Shown here: positions 43,427 to 52,534 of the stretch, in pieces
How the letters are laid out: each line of letters opens with the position of its first letter
Numbering within the stretch: position 1 is the first letter of the stretch
Assembly (NCBI GenBank): GCA_051877855.1
Contig: JBJEJH010000060.1
Span: forward strand, 3,510 to 67,509
Source of the DNA: MGBC120314 sp051877855
GTDB lineage: Bacteria; Bacillota; Clostridia; Lachnospirales; Lachnospiraceae
DNA length: 64,000 nucleotides
Direction of reading: 5' to 3'
Translations under genes and position numbers: made by a program
The notes under the pieces: model-generated
Told to the model about the DNA's origin: nothing
Seen by the model: only the letters and a program-made list of their open reading frames with translations
Databases searched by the model: none

Positions 43427-44389
43427 TTACAGGATGAGATCGCAGGAGGAGAGCACCTGTTCGATTCCTGCAAGAAATTCTCCTCTGCTCTGTGCCTTAA
43501 GCACGGACTTTGCAACCCTTTCTCCGTCCTTAAAAGCATGCATCTGATATACCCACAATTCCTTCATCTTAAAGAGCACATCCTTATCCCCGGACATTTC
43601 CAGGCGATAATCATCGTACAGTTCCCGATAGAATTTACGGACAAATTCTTTTGTCATACCTTCTCTTCCCTTAATCTTCTCCACCAGGAAAGGATCCGTA
43701 AGAAGTCCCCGGCCAATCATAACTGCCGAAAGATTCGGATACATCGTGACGATCCTCTCATAGTCCTTTAGGGTTCTGATATCCCCATTGTAGCAGACCG
43801 GACAACGGCTCTCTTTAAAGGCACGATCAAATTCATCCATATGTACATTTCCACGATACATCTCTTTTTGGACACGAGGATGGATAATCAATTCATGTAT
43901 TGGGTACCGGTTATAGATTTCCATCAAACGATGAAATTCCTCCGCATTTTCCATTCCAAGACGAGTCTTAACGGAGATCTTCATATCCTTCAGTTCCGAA
44001 AACACCTGTTCCAGGAAGGACTGCAGCTCCTCAGGATATGCCAGAAACCCTGCACCTCTCTTCTTGCGGACAACCGTACCGGAGGGGCACCCCAGATTAA
44101 GATTCACTTCCTGAAAACCAAACTGCTGTATCCGCCTTGCCGTATTCACAAATTCTTCCGCATCCGAAGTCAGGATCTGCGGAATAATATGGGTCTTGGG
44201 ATTATTCTCCGGAATAATGTCCCGAAGTTCTCTGGACTTAAGACTTGCTTTCTTATTTCCCGAGATAAAAGGCGTATAATAACAATCCACATCATCAAGA
44301 TACTCTCTTCGCCGATTGCGAAAGAAACAATTCGTAATGCCCTCCATGGGCGCATAATATATCTTCATCTGTATCATTTCCTCACTCAT
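43427..44389 (-). CDS. dus: tRNA-dihydrouridine synthase
   Basis: Dus reduces uridine to dihydrouridine in tRNA with FMN. The 320-residue TIM-barrel protein has YAPMEGITNCFFRN at the start, NLNLGCPSGTVVRKKRGAGF near 95-114 with the catalytic Cys, and IHPRVQKEMYRG. It overlaps truA by 8 bp, so two tRNA-modification genes are coupled. Confidence 0.93.
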   Translation of the reverse strand: MSEEMIQMKIYYAPMEGITNCFFRNRRREYLDDVDCYYTPFISGNKKASLKSRELRDIIPENNPKTHIIPQILTSDAEEFVNTARRIQQFGFQEVNLNLGCPSGTVVRKKRGAGFLAYPEELQSFLEQVFSELKDMKISVKTRLGMENAEEFHRLMEIYNRYPIHELIIHPRVQKEMYRGNVHMDEFDRAFKESRCPVCYNGDIRTLKDYERIVTMYPNLSAVMIGRGLLTDPFLVEKIKGREGMTKEFVRKFYRELYDDYRLEMSGDKDVLFKMKELWVYQMHAFKDGERVAKSVLKAQSRGEFLAGIEQVLSSCDLIL

Positions 44390-45140
44390 AATCCACCTTT
44401 ACAAGGCACAGTCCCATTGCCTTAGCCGTATGTCCCGCTCGCTCGCGTTCCCTCGACTCAATAATCTGTGGTATATCCTCCGGATCAATCTTACCTCTTC
44501 CCACATCCAGAAGTGTTCCCACAAGAATCCTTACCATATTGCGAAGGAACCCGGTTCCATGCACGGTAAAGGTAATATATCCATCCTGTTGTGCAATATC
44601 GATTGCGTCCACCAAACGTACGGTGGAATCATAAGGTTCACACTGCTTACAGAAAGCCTTAAAATCATGCTCTCCCACAAGATATCCTGCCGCCTTCTTC
44701 ATCCGCAAAAGATCCGGCTCATAATCCAGCTCATACACATATTTTCTTCGAAAAACTGCAGGATAACTTCCATAATGACAGGTGTACTGATATGTTTTTC
44801 CCACCGCACTATATCTTGCATGGAACCTTGGGGATGCTTCTTCAATCGCAACCACCGCAATATCCTCCGGAAGGCACTCATTCCATTTTCTGCGCAGTTC
44901 ATCCACCGTATAAGGCACGTCTAAGAATACATTGGCACACATTCCTCGGGCATGCACTCCGGCATCCGTGCGGCCGGCACCGATAATCTCCGCCTTCTTC
45001 CCATAAAAACGCAGGACCGCCTCCTCCAGACGCCCCTGCACCGTATCCTGATCCGGTTGATGTTCCCAGCCGTAATAACGACTTCCATCATATTGTATCA
45101 ATAATTTATAATTCTTTTTCACTATTTCTTGTCCCTCCAT
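44382..45140 (-). CDS. truA: tRNA pseudouridine(38-40) synthase TruA
   Basis: TruA makes pseudouridine at positions 38-40 of tRNA anticodon arms. The 252-residue protein has the catalytic Asp in GAGRTDAGVHARG (about 56-68), and LIQYDGSRYYGWEHQP near 14-29. Length is normal. It overlaps the acyltransferase gene before it and dus after it. Confidence 0.95.
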   Translation of the reverse strand: MEGQEIVKKNYKLLIQYDGSRYYGWEHQPDQDTVQGRLEEAVLRFYGKKAEIIGAGRTDAGVHARGMCANVFLDVPYTVDELRRKWNECLPEDIAVVAIEEASPRFHARYSAVGKTYQYTCHYGSYPAVFRRKYVYELDYEPDLLRMKKAAGYLVGEHDFKAFCKQCEPYDSTVRLVDAIDIAQQDGYITFTVHGTGFLRNMVRILVGTLLDVGRGKIDPEDIPQIIESRERERAGHTAKAMGLCLVKVDYE

Positions 45141-46234
45141 TGGTTTTCCCGGTTACGAACAAGATGATCCAGTGGTTTTTCCACCAGATAATAACACAGG
45201 ATTGTGGCAATAAATACGAAAACGATATACAATAAAAGGACTTTCTTTGCTGCATAATTCAAATTCAGATGGAATGCCACATTGGCAGTTTCCAGGGCAA
45301 TCATCACCGGAAAATGAATCAGATACATAGAAAATGAAATCTTCCCAAGGAATTGGAATATCTTTAATTTCAACACTTCCCGCAGGGGTTTTGCAAGGAT
45401 TGCCAGAAGCACCAACGCCGGCCAGATCACCAGTTCATAGACGATAATAATCTGATTGTATGGCGCAAAATATTTATGTCCGGAACAAATCCCCATCCCC
45501 AAAAGGATCATCAGCACCGCAAATGCGCTCCACAGCCACAGATTACGACGGCTTTTCTCCAAGGTCTGCAAATATTCACAAAAGGCATACAAAAGACAGC
45601 CCATAAAAAATCCAATAACGCCCCTGCTGTTTAAAAACACCGTAGGAAATCCTTTGATTCCGATGGCAATTCCAAACAATACCATGGCCGCATATGCGAT
45701 ATTTTCCATATGTTTCTTTCCCGCCACATAAGTAACCAGATAGAAAACGATATACAAAATAAATATTGTACTCAGATACCAGGATGGTGCATTAAAGGAA
45801 GAGGTCACAAGACTTGTTCCCTGCAGACACAACAGATTCAGGACAAAGGACAAAACGTTATTCTCAAAAATAATGTCATTCATGAAAAATAATCCGGCAA
45901 AATGCTGATGAATCAATTGCAGTATCAGGGTTAGTATCAATGTTACCACCATTAAGGGATAGAATCGTTCCAAACGGCGTCTGGCATAAGGCACAAACTG
46001 CACCTTTCCCCTGCTGATACGATCCCGATAAGACAATGCCATGACAAATCCCGAAATCACAAAGAATAAATCCACTAAATATCCGGCATGAAACCAAAAC
46101 CAGTAGGTCAGGGAATTACATAAGGGATAATTCTGCTCCGGAAGCCAAAAATAATAGTGGGCACAAATTCCAATTCCCAGCGCTGCCATTCCTCTCAATC
46201 CATCAATCCCTTTGGTATCTAATTTTTGTTCCAT
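45122..46234 (-). CDS. Membrane acyltransferase family 3 (OafA/YrhL-like)
   Basis: The 370-residue protein has about ten hydrophobic helices and starts IDGLRGMAALGIGICAHYYF, the family motif. FVISGFVMALSYRDRISRGK follows near 57-76. Such proteins acetylate surface glycans or peptidoglycan from inside the membrane. The substrate is unknown. It ends 19 bp inside truA, so it heads a coupled set of three genes. Confidence 0.88.
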   Translation of the reverse strand: MEQKLDTKGIDGLRGMAALGIGICAHYYFWLPEQNYPLCNSLTYWFWFHAGYLVDLFFVISGFVMALSYRDRISRGKVQFVPYARRRLERFYPLMVVTLILTLILQLIHQHFAGLFFMNDIIFENNVLSFVLNLLCLQGTSLVTSSFNAPSWYLSTIFILYIVFYLVTYVAGKKHMENIAYAAMVLFGIAIGIKGFPTVFLNSRGVIGFFMGCLLYAFCEYLQTLEKSRRNLWLWSAFAVLMILLGMGICSGHKYFAPYNQIIIVYELVIWPALVLLAILAKPLREVLKLKIFQFLGKISFSMYLIHFPVMIALETANVAFHLNLNYAAKKVLLLYIVFVFIATILCYYLVEKPLDHLVRNRENQWRDKK

Positions 46235-46284
46235 AATTCCTCCAGCATCAATCTGTATTAATATAAATACCTTAAAATAAATAG

Positions 46285-46342
46285 GTATCCCAATTCAGTA
46301 ATTTATTCTACAACACATAAAATAAAAGCCAAATTGGGATAC
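46285..46342. repeat. Inverted repeat downstream of mscL
   Basis: GTATCCCAATT (46285-46295) and AATTGGGATAC (46332-46342) are perfect 11-bp arms around a 36-bp A/T-rich centre. No clear U-run follows on either strand. It may be an operator for the acyltransferase operon or a weak terminator of mscL. Confidence 0.5.
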
Positions 46343-46369
46343 TTGTAAACTCTCATATCGTTCATTTCA

Positions 46370-46807
46370 CTATTCGTTTAAAATGGATGTACAATGAGGA
46401 CATCTTGTTGCGCCAATTGCAATCGGACTCTTACAGAACGGGCACTCCTTTGTTGAAGGTTCCGCCGGTTTTTCTTCTTCCTTTTCGGCAAACTTCGCAT
46501 TCATTCCATTAATTCCCTTAACAATCAGAAAAATCACAAATGCTGTAATCAGAAAGTTAATCACTGCGGTAATAAAACTGCCATAAGCAAGAACCGGTGC
46601 ATTCTCTCCACTTCCAAGGGTCACTGTAAGATAAGAAAAATCAATTCCTCCAAAGACACCGATAATAGGCGTTAAAATATTCTCATTTAACGATGTGACA
46701 ATGGAGGTAAATGCTCCGCCGACAATAACACCAACTGCCATATCAAGCACATTTCCTCTCATAATAAACTTCTTGAATTCAGAAATAATTCCACCCTTTT
46801 TACTCAT
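46370..46807 (-). CDS. mscL: Large-conductance mechanosensitive channel MscL with C-terminal zinc ribbon
   Basis: MscL opens under membrane tension to release solutes after osmotic downshock. The 145-residue protein has FKKFIMRGNVLDMAVGVIVG (about 10-29, first helix), a second helix near 70-90 (ITAVINFLITAFVIFLIV) and a cytoplasmic tail. The tail ends in a four-Cys zinc ribbon: CPFCKSPIAIGATRCPHC (about 122-139). Ordinary MscL ends in a short helical bundle instead. Start 46807 is chosen from AGAGGA; ATG at 46810 is also possible. Confidence 0.93.
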   Translation of the reverse strand: MSKKGGIISEFKKFIMRGNVLDMAVGVIVGGAFTSIVTSLNENILTPIIGVFGGIDFSYLTVTLGSGENAPVLAYGSFITAVINFLITAFVIFLIVKGINGMNAKFAEKEEEKPAEPSTKECPFCKSPIAIGATRCPHCTSILNE

Positions 46808-46895
46808 CATGCGTCCTCTTTTCAAAATATTGTAATCTATACCACGATCTGACGGCCAACCATCATCCCGCTTCTTTTAATCAAACAAAATCCCA

Positions 46896-47999
46896 TTACT
46901 GGATAATCAGACTTGCATACCGGAGGTCATCCAAAAGGTTATAGACATTACCCGATGCAACTCCCACCACCGTAGGTCTTAAGATATTCGCAGGGTTATT
47001 GGCAACAACCTTGCACACCTCGCCGTTGCTCAATGTCACAAGAGAACCCACCGGATACAGAATAACACTGTGAAGGAAGCCCCTCATAACATTAATATCC
47101 AGCTCACCCGTCATGGACATGATCATCTCAATCGCAACATTCTTACTGAATGCTTTCTTATAGGGGCGCTCTGTTACCAAAGCGTCATATATATCTGCAA
47201 CGGCAAGAATCCGGGCATACAAAGACAACTTATCTGCAGGTACACCCATGGGATATCCCTTACCATTGATTTTCTCATGATGCTGTAACACTCCGAGACG
47301 AATCCGGTCTGTTAGTTCTTTCTTATCCTTAAGTATCTCATAGCCGAAGACGGCATGCTTCTTCATCAAACCAAATTCTTCATCGGTAAGCTTACCCGGC
47401 TTATTCAACACTTCCGAAGGAATCTTGGACTTGCCCACATCATGCAGGAGTCCCGCAATACCAATCTCATAAATCTGCTGTTCATCCAGCCCCAGCTTCT
47501 TGGCAATAATCATCCCCATCGTAGCAACATCCACACTATGCTTGAAGGTATATTCATCGCTTACCTTCAACATGTCAATGTCCACAGCAACCGCATCATT
47601 TTCGGCAATTGCTTTCATCAAATCGCTGGTGACCGATGCAGAGGCATTGGTAAAATCATCGGATTCCGTATTATTGAAAAGAAACTGAATACCTTCATCC
47701 ACACGTTTCTTAACACTCTCTGAAATACGCACCTTCGGACTATCTTCCACGCTCAACTGTTCAATCTTCTCTTGTGCCTTGGGAGAAACCTCAACCGGCG
47801 GTTCTTCCTTCTTCTCTTCCTCCACATCTTCGCCCACATAAATTCCCATGATGCCAAGTTTCAGAAGGGAAGAGATGATATATTCGTCTAAAACCGCTCC
47901 CCGCTCCACCAGAAGCCTTCCTGACTGATCCACAACAGTCTGAGCCATCTTCATACCAGGAACAGCTTGTCTAGTTCTCACAAATGTCCTTTTAATCAC
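46896..47999 (-). CDS. HD-GYP domain phosphodiesterase
   Basis: HD-GYP proteins usually hydrolyse cyclic di-GMP. The 367-residue protein has an N-terminal domain (about 1-110) and an HD-GYP core: HSVDVATMGMIIAK, LLHDVGKSKIP (HD), and HHEKINGKGYP (GYP) with the full residue set for metal binding. No sensor or membrane segment is visible. It probably affects motility or pili, both encoded in this window. The start is GTG after GGTGGG. Confidence 0.9.
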   Translation of the reverse strand: MIKRTFVRTRQAVPGMKMAQTVVDQSGRLLVERGAVLDEYIISSLLKLGIMGIYVGEDVEEEKKEEPPVEVSPKAQEKIEQLSVEDSPKVRISESVKKRVDEGIQFLFNNTESDDFTNASASVTSDLMKAIAENDAVAVDIDMLKVSDEYTFKHSVDVATMGMIIAKKLGLDEQQIYEIGIAGLLHDVGKSKIPSEVLNKPGKLTDEEFGLMKKHAVFGYEILKDKKELTDRIRLGVLQHHEKINGKGYPMGVPADKLSLYARILAVADIYDALVTERPYKKAFSKNVAIEMIMSMTGELDINVMRGFLHSVILYPVGSLVTLSNGEVCKVVANNPANILRPTVVGVASGNVYNLLDDLRYASLIIQ

Positions 48000-48037
48000 G
48001 TGATATACCCACCTTTAAAGTTATTCCTAATAGCAAC

Positions 48038-48066
48038 ATTATACTGACTCCCTCGACGAATTTCAA
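48038..48066 (-). promoter_or_regulatory. Putative promoter of the HD-GYP gene
   Basis: Minus-strand TTGAAA (48061-48066) and TATAAT (48038-48043) are exactly 17 bases apart, 38 bases before the GTG start. Confidence 0.65.
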
Positions 48067-48115
48067 CAAAAAATATTCCATAAGCGATTGTATACAACGA
48101 GTACTGCCACCAATA

Positions 48116-48991
48116 TTACCAGCACAATACCTCGTTGCCGGTCTCCGTAACCAGAACCATGATCTCCCACTGTGCCGACGGCTTTCCATCCTTGGTGTAA
48201 ACTTCCCAGCCATTACGCTCATCCGTCACAATTTCTACTTTACCCATATTAACCATAGGTTCTATGGTAAAAATCATCCCCGGCACCATCAGCATCTCCG
48301 TTCCCCGGGTGGAATTATATCCCACCCAGGGATCCTCATGAAATTCCAGTCCCACACCATGTCCACCGATTTCACGGACAATCGTGTAGCCATTGGCATA
48401 GGCATGGTCATGTACGGCCTGTCCCATATCCCCTAAGAATCCCCAGGGTTTGACTTCCTTTAATCCTAATTCCACGCACTCTTTGGTAACCTGCACTAAC
48501 TTTCTCTTTTCTTCACTGACCTCACCAATGCAGAACATGCGGGAAGAATCCGAGAAATAACCATTTAATATCGTGGAACAATCCACATTTATAATATCTC
48601 CGGACTTTAGGATCACATCCTTCGAAGGGAATCCGTGGCACACCTGATCATTCACAGAGGTACACACACTGTAAGGATATCCCTCATAATTCAGAGGCGC
48701 CGGAATACCTCCCATATCCGTAGTCATATCATACACAATCTTATCGATTTGTGCAGTATTCATACCCTCATGAATGTTTTTCTCAATATAATCCAGAACC
48801 GCAATATTGATTTTGGCACTTTCCTTTATTTTCTCAATCTGTTCCGGAGTCTTGATAATGTAATGTTGCGGAACAATGTGTCCTGCATCCGCAAACCGCT
48901 GAATCTTATCATCAAATGCTGCGTGACACACCTTGTATTTACGATTGCTGCCACACCAGCAAGGGTCATTTCTTCCAATTTTATTACTCAT
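48116..48991 (-). CDS. map: Methionine aminopeptidase type I with N-terminal SEC-C zinc motif
   Basis: Removes the initiator methionine from nascent proteins. The protein has 291 residues from the start chosen. The N-terminus NKIGRNDPCWCGSNRKYKVC is a SEC-C motif like that in SecA. The M24 core follows, with metal ligands in NVDCSTILNGYFSDSSRMF and the GHGVGLEFHEDP histidine. The reading frame is open to 49252, but GGGAGG lies before 48991 and the extension has no family match. The gene overlaps nothing and follows the MATE gene. Confidence 0.93.
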   Translation of the reverse strand: MSNKIGRNDPCWCGSNRKYKVCHAAFDDKIQRFADAGHIVPQHYIIKTPEQIEKIKESAKINIAVLDYIEKNIHEGMNTAQIDKIVYDMTTDMGGIPAPLNYEGYPYSVCTSVNDQVCHGFPSKDVILKSGDIINVDCSTILNGYFSDSSRMFCIGEVSEEKRKLVQVTKECVELGLKEVKPWGFLGDMGQAVHDHAYANGYTIVREIGGHGVGLEFHEDPWVGYNSTRGTEMLMVPGMIFTIEPMVNMGKVEIVTDERNGWEVYTKDGKPSAQWEIMVLVTETGNEVLCW

Positions 48992-49026
48992 CCTATCCGA
49001 TTCCTCCCAAAGATAATAATCATTTC

Positions 49027-50409
49027 CTACATACCCGCCGTCGTCCTGCGATACACTCTTACGAAATATATGATTTCCGCCACCGCAGTGATGGACCATG
49101 AGAAAACATATAACAGATACAGCGATGTAATCGTATGAAAATATGCAAAGATCGTATAAATCCAAAGAACTCTGAATACACAGGAGCCCATAATGACAAT
49201 GAGGGTCGGTCCGACACTCTTTCCCAATGCACGGGATGCCGCGATGGTACAATCCATAAAAGCGGACACTGCATAGGATAACCCCATAATCGTCAGACGA
49301 TACATTCCGGCATTGATAACCTCCACATCCCTTGTAAAGATTCCTAAAAATCCTCTTCCAAAAAGGACCAGACTAAGACCAAGAATCAGCCCCGCTCCAT
49401 AGGAATAGAAAAGACTAATCAGGTAGCTGTCCCGTACCCTCTTCTTCCTGCCTGCCCCCAGATTCTGCCCCATAAAGCTACTACAGGCCGTATAAAATGC
49501 CATCATCACATCATATACCAGGGCATCTGCATTGGTAGCCGCCGAGTTGCCTTCCACCACCACTGCCGGAAAAGAATTAATCCCCGCCTGTACAAATAAA
49601 TTCGCAATCTGGAATATCATATTCTGAATTCCCGTAGGAATCCCCAAAGCCAGAACCCGCACCGCCTTATCCCGGTGAATTCTAATTTTTCTCCATCGAA
49701 GGCCATAAATCTCCTTACTTCTAAACATTGCTCTTAGAATAAGGATTGCCGAGATATATTGTGAAATCACGCTGGCCATTGCCACACCATCCACACTACG
49801 TTTACATCCCACTACCAGAAAAAGATTCAGAATTACATTGATAATCCCGGCAATTGTAAGATAACGAAGGGGTTTCTTTGTATTTCCTGCCGCACTGAAT
49901 ACTGCATTACCATAATTATACACTGCCAGTGCCGGCATTCCAAGAGAATAAATGCGAAGATAGAGCACAGCCCCATCCATCAATTCCTCCTTGGTGTGCA
50001 TCAATGACAAAATCCACGGCGATGCAAAAACACCCACACACAGCGCCAAAATTCCCATCATTACACTAATAACCAGTGAGGTGTGAACCGTCTCCCCGGC
50101 TTCTTTCTCATTTCCCGAACCGATGAACAACGCTGTAAGAACGTTCACTCCGCCACCGATTCCAATCAAAAAACCTGTAAAGAGTGCCACCAGAATCGCT
50201 GTAGATCCCACACTTCCAAGGGCCTTTGGTCCGGAGAATTGTCCAACCACCGCGATATCTGCCATATTGAATAACACCTGCAAAAGATTCGAGGCAATCA
50301 ATGGCAACGTAAAGAATAAAACAGATGATGCCAGTGGTCCATTAACCATATCCAATTCCCGTGGCTTTACGAACTTTTTTATATCGAAAAGAATTTTTCC
50401 TTCTTTCAT
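49027..50409 (-). CDS. MATE-family efflux transporter
   Basis: The 460-residue protein has about 12 hydrophobic helices. It starts with PRELDMVNGPLASSVLFFTL and LPLIASNLLQVLFNMADIAV, the MATE/DinF signature, with GPKALGSVGS soon after. Such pumps export organic cations or drugs using ion gradients; the substrate is unknown. GAGG precedes the start; GTG at 50412 is an alternative. Confidence 0.92.
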   Translation of the reverse strand: MKEGKILFDIKKFVKPRELDMVNGPLASSVLFFTLPLIASNLLQVLFNMADIAVVGQFSGPKALGSVGSTAILVALFTGFLIGIGGGVNVLTALFIGSGNEKEAGETVHTSLVISVMMGILALCVGVFASPWILSLMHTKEELMDGAVLYLRIYSLGMPALAVYNYGNAVFSAAGNTKKPLRYLTIAGIINVILNLFLVVGCKRSVDGVAMASVISQYISAILILRAMFRSKEIYGLRWRKIRIHRDKAVRVLALGIPTGIQNMIFQIANLFVQAGINSFPAVVVEGNSAATNADALVYDVMMAFYTACSSFMGQNLGAGRKKRVRDSYLISLFYSYGAGLILGLSLVLFGRGFLGIFTRDVEVINAGMYRLTIMGLSYAVSAFMDCTIAASRALGKSVGPTLIVIMGSCVFRVLWIYTIFAYFHTITSLYLLYVFSWSITAVAEIIYFVRVYRRTTAGM

Positions 50410-50429
50410 CACAATATCCTCGGTAGGTA

Positions 50430-51326
50430 TTAATTTTCATTATCCGGATTCACATGTACCATGATGTGCTTTACTTTCGGAAAATGTTCTTCAATGGAGT
50501 CATGTACCCGTTCTGCGATCTCATGGGCCTCCCACAGACTCTTGTTTCCATCCGCGCTGATTTCCAGATCCACATAGATTTTGTTACCAAAGACTCTTGT
50601 CTGAAGGAGATCGATTCCAAGTACCCCTTCTTCCTTTAATACGCACTCCTCCATATCCTGTTCCACCGCTTCATCACAGGCACGATCCACCATTTTATCC
50701 ACTGCATCCTTAAAGATGTCGTACGCCGCCTTTACAATGAACACGCAGATGACAATACTTGCAACGGAATCCAGAATTCCATATCCCATTCTTGCCCCTG
50801 CAATACCAATGAGTGCGCCAACGGAAGACAATGCATCCGAACGGTGATGCCATGCATCCGCCATTAAGGCTGATGAATCTATTTTTCTGGCATAGAATCT
50901 TGTATACCAATACATTGCTTCCTTGGAAACAATGGAAATCAATGCTGCCAAAAGGGCTAACATTCCCGGAGCCTCCACTTGGGAAGCCTCCCCTGAAAGA
51001 ATCAACTGCAACGCCTTCCATCCAATGGCCAGACCTGTTATAAAAAGAACCGTTGCCAGAATAATGGCTGCCACACATTCCATACGTTCATGTCCATAAG
51101 GATGATCCTTATCCGAATCCTTGGCAGCAATACGCACCCCGATGATAACAACAATACTGCTAAACACATCGGATGAAGAGTGAACTGCATCGCTGATCAT
51201 GGCCGAAGAATTCGCCAGCACACCTGCCAGTAATTTGAAAATGGACAGAAATAAATTGCCCACAATACTTACCATAGATACTTTTGTGGCCACTCTCTCG
51301 AATTCCGTATTATTGTCTTTTCCCAT
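50430..51326 (-). CDS. Cation diffusion facilitator, probable Ni/Co exporter
   Basis: The 298-residue protein has six hydrophobic helices with the two metal-site motifs MISDAVHSSSDVFSS (about 43-57) and LMADAWHHRSDALSS (about 155-169), and a cytoplasmic C-terminal domain. CDF proteins exchange divalent metals for protons. The NiCo riboswitch in front points to cobalt or nickel as the substrate. Start 51326 has TGGAGGTA 7 bases before. The gene is followed 17 bp later by the MATE gene, which may share the control. Confidence 0.93.
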   Translation of the reverse strand: MGKDNNTEFERVATKVSMVSIVGNLFLSIFKLLAGVLANSSAMISDAVHSSSDVFSSIVVIIGVRIAAKDSDKDHPYGHERMECVAAIILATVLFITGLAIGWKALQLILSGEASQVEAPGMLALLAALISIVSKEAMYWYTRFYARKIDSSALMADAWHHRSDALSSVGALIGIAGARMGYGILDSVASIVICVFIVKAAYDIFKDAVDKMVDRACDEAVEQDMEECVLKEEGVLGIDLLQTRVFGNKIYVDLEISADGNKSLWEAHEIAERVHDSIEEHFPKVKHIMVHVNPDNEN

Positions 51327-51392
51327 AATAGTTACCTCCAATAAATTGTTCGATAGCTCTATGGCACTGGCATTTTGCGGGCTTTTTAGTAT

Positions 51393-51437
51393 AAAAAAAC
51401 ACCCGCGAAATCAGTAATAGCAACTACTGTCCCGCGG
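51393..51437 (-). terminator. Terminator hairpin of the NiCo riboswitch
   Basis: On the minus strand CCGCG and CGCGG enclose an inner CAGTA/TACTG stem, followed by GTGTTTTTTTAT. The 5' arm reuses GGGACAGT, a conserved part of the aptamer, so ligand binding would prevent the hairpin (an ON switch). Confidence 0.8.
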
Positions 51438-51545
51438 ATGATATCATCCACTGTCACCCCTTGTGACCCGGCTCCAAGGATTCTGCTGTCATACGCCTTT
51501 CCACAAGCATTCACAACAAGAATTTCTTTGGCCTGCTCAGATTGT
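51425..51545 (-). ncRNA. NiCo (czcD) cobalt/nickel riboswitch
   Basis: The minus-strand leader of the CDF gene contains CTGAGCAGGC (from 51540), later GGAGCCGGG and, at 51433-51426, GGGACAGT. These match the conserved blocks of the published NiCo class (CUGAGCAGGC, GCAGCCGGG, GGGACAGUU) in the right order and spacing, with variable hairpins between (for example TCACAAGGGGTGA and GGATGATATCATCC). Together with the neighbouring terminator and the metal-exporter target this is a confident call. It accounts for most of the 327-bp gap before the CDF gene. Confidence 0.88.
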
Positions 51546-51585
51546 ACTGTAGATTAATATGCAGTGCAATGAGTTTATTTTTATG

Positions 51586-51615
51586 ATTATACCAATGAGA
51601 CAAGCTCTTCGTCAA
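51586..51615 (-). promoter_or_regulatory. Putative promoter of the riboswitch-CDF unit
   Basis: Minus-strand TTGACG (51610-51615) and TATAAT (51586-51591) are 18 bases apart, about 45 bases before the aptamer. Confidence 0.65.
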
Positions 51616-51626
51616 CCCAAAGTTTT

Positions 51627-51655
51627 AACTTTATAACTTTATAACTTTATAACTT
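51627..51655. repeat. Short tandem repeat (AACTTTAT, about 3.6 copies)
   Basis: The 8-bp unit AACTTTAT repeats at 51627, 51635 and 51643 and partly at 51651. The end overlaps the stop codon of the exoIII gene. It may vary by slippage. Confidence 0.85.
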
Positions 51656-52418
51656 AAAGATCCACCAATAGTCCAACCGGACAATGATCCGATCCCATGA
51701 CATCGGTATAGATCATGGCATCCACTAAGCGCTCTTTTAAATCCTCCGATGCAAGGAAATAATCGATACGCCATCCTGCATTTTTCTCTCTGGCCTTAAA
51801 CATATAGGACCACCATGAGTATATGTCGGTTTTATCCGGATAGAAATAACGGAAGGTATCAACAAACCCCGCCTTTAGAAGTTCTGTCATCTTACCACGT
51901 TCTTCATCGGTAAATCCTGCATTCTTATGATTGCTCTTAGGATTCTTAAGGTCGATTTCCTTATGTGCCACATTCATATCCCCCGTCACAATCACCGGTT
52001 TGTTCTTCTGAAGTCCACACAGATACGCACGAAAATCGTCCTCCCACTTCATACGATACTCCAGTCTGGTAAGTTCCCTCTGTGCATTGGGTGTATATAC
52101 CACCACAAAATAAAACTGTGGAAACTCCAGTGTAATCACACGACCTTCCTTATCATGTTCCTCTATTCCAATACCGTAAGTCACATTCAATGGCTCTTCT
52201 TTGGTAAAAACTGCTGTACCTGAATATCCCTTTTTCTCGGCATAATTCCAGTATGCATGCCACCCCTCTTTATTCCAGTCCAGCTGACCTTCCTGCATCT
52301 TCGTCTCCTGCAGACAGAAGATATCTGCGTCCTCACCATCAAAAAAATCCATAAATCCCTTTCCCATGCAGGCTCTTAATCCATTCACATTCCAGGAAAT
52401 CAATTTCTTCTGTGCCAT
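51654..52418 (-). CDS. xth: Exodeoxyribonuclease III (AP endonuclease)
   Basis: This enzyme cuts DNA at abasic sites and degrades 3' ends. The 254-residue protein has KKLISWNVNGLRACMGKGFM at the start, LQETKMQEGQ (metal Glu), VTGDMNVAH, and GSDHCPVGLLVDL with the catalytic His at the end. All key residues are present. Length is typical. It is a single-gene unit. Confidence 0.97.
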   Translation of the reverse strand: MAQKKLISWNVNGLRACMGKGFMDFFDGEDADIFCLQETKMQEGQLDWNKEGWHAYWNYAEKKGYSGTAVFTKEEPLNVTYGIGIEEHDKEGRVITLEFPQFYFVVVYTPNAQRELTRLEYRMKWEDDFRAYLCGLQKNKPVIVTGDMNVAHKEIDLKNPKSNHKNAGFTDEERGKMTELLKAGFVDTFRYFYPDKTDIYSWWSYMFKAREKNAGWRIDYFLASEDLKERLVDAMIYTDVMGSDHCPVGLLVDL

Positions 52419-52534
52419 ACTTCTACTCCTTCACTTCATATATAATTGCTTCATTGCCTCAATAACACTTTACTTATTTTAACATTTTATATATAAAATA
52501 ACAACTGCGCAGGCCCGGATTTGCTTTGTATTGT

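Noticed and set aside
48992..49252. N-terminal extension of methionine aminopeptidase to 49252
   Set aside because: The extension overlaps the end of the MATE gene, has no family likeness, and a good ribosome site precedes the SEC-C start at 48991.
51627..51655. Terminator of the exoIII gene
   Set aside because: It is a direct 8-bp repeat without a hairpin; possible slippage site only.
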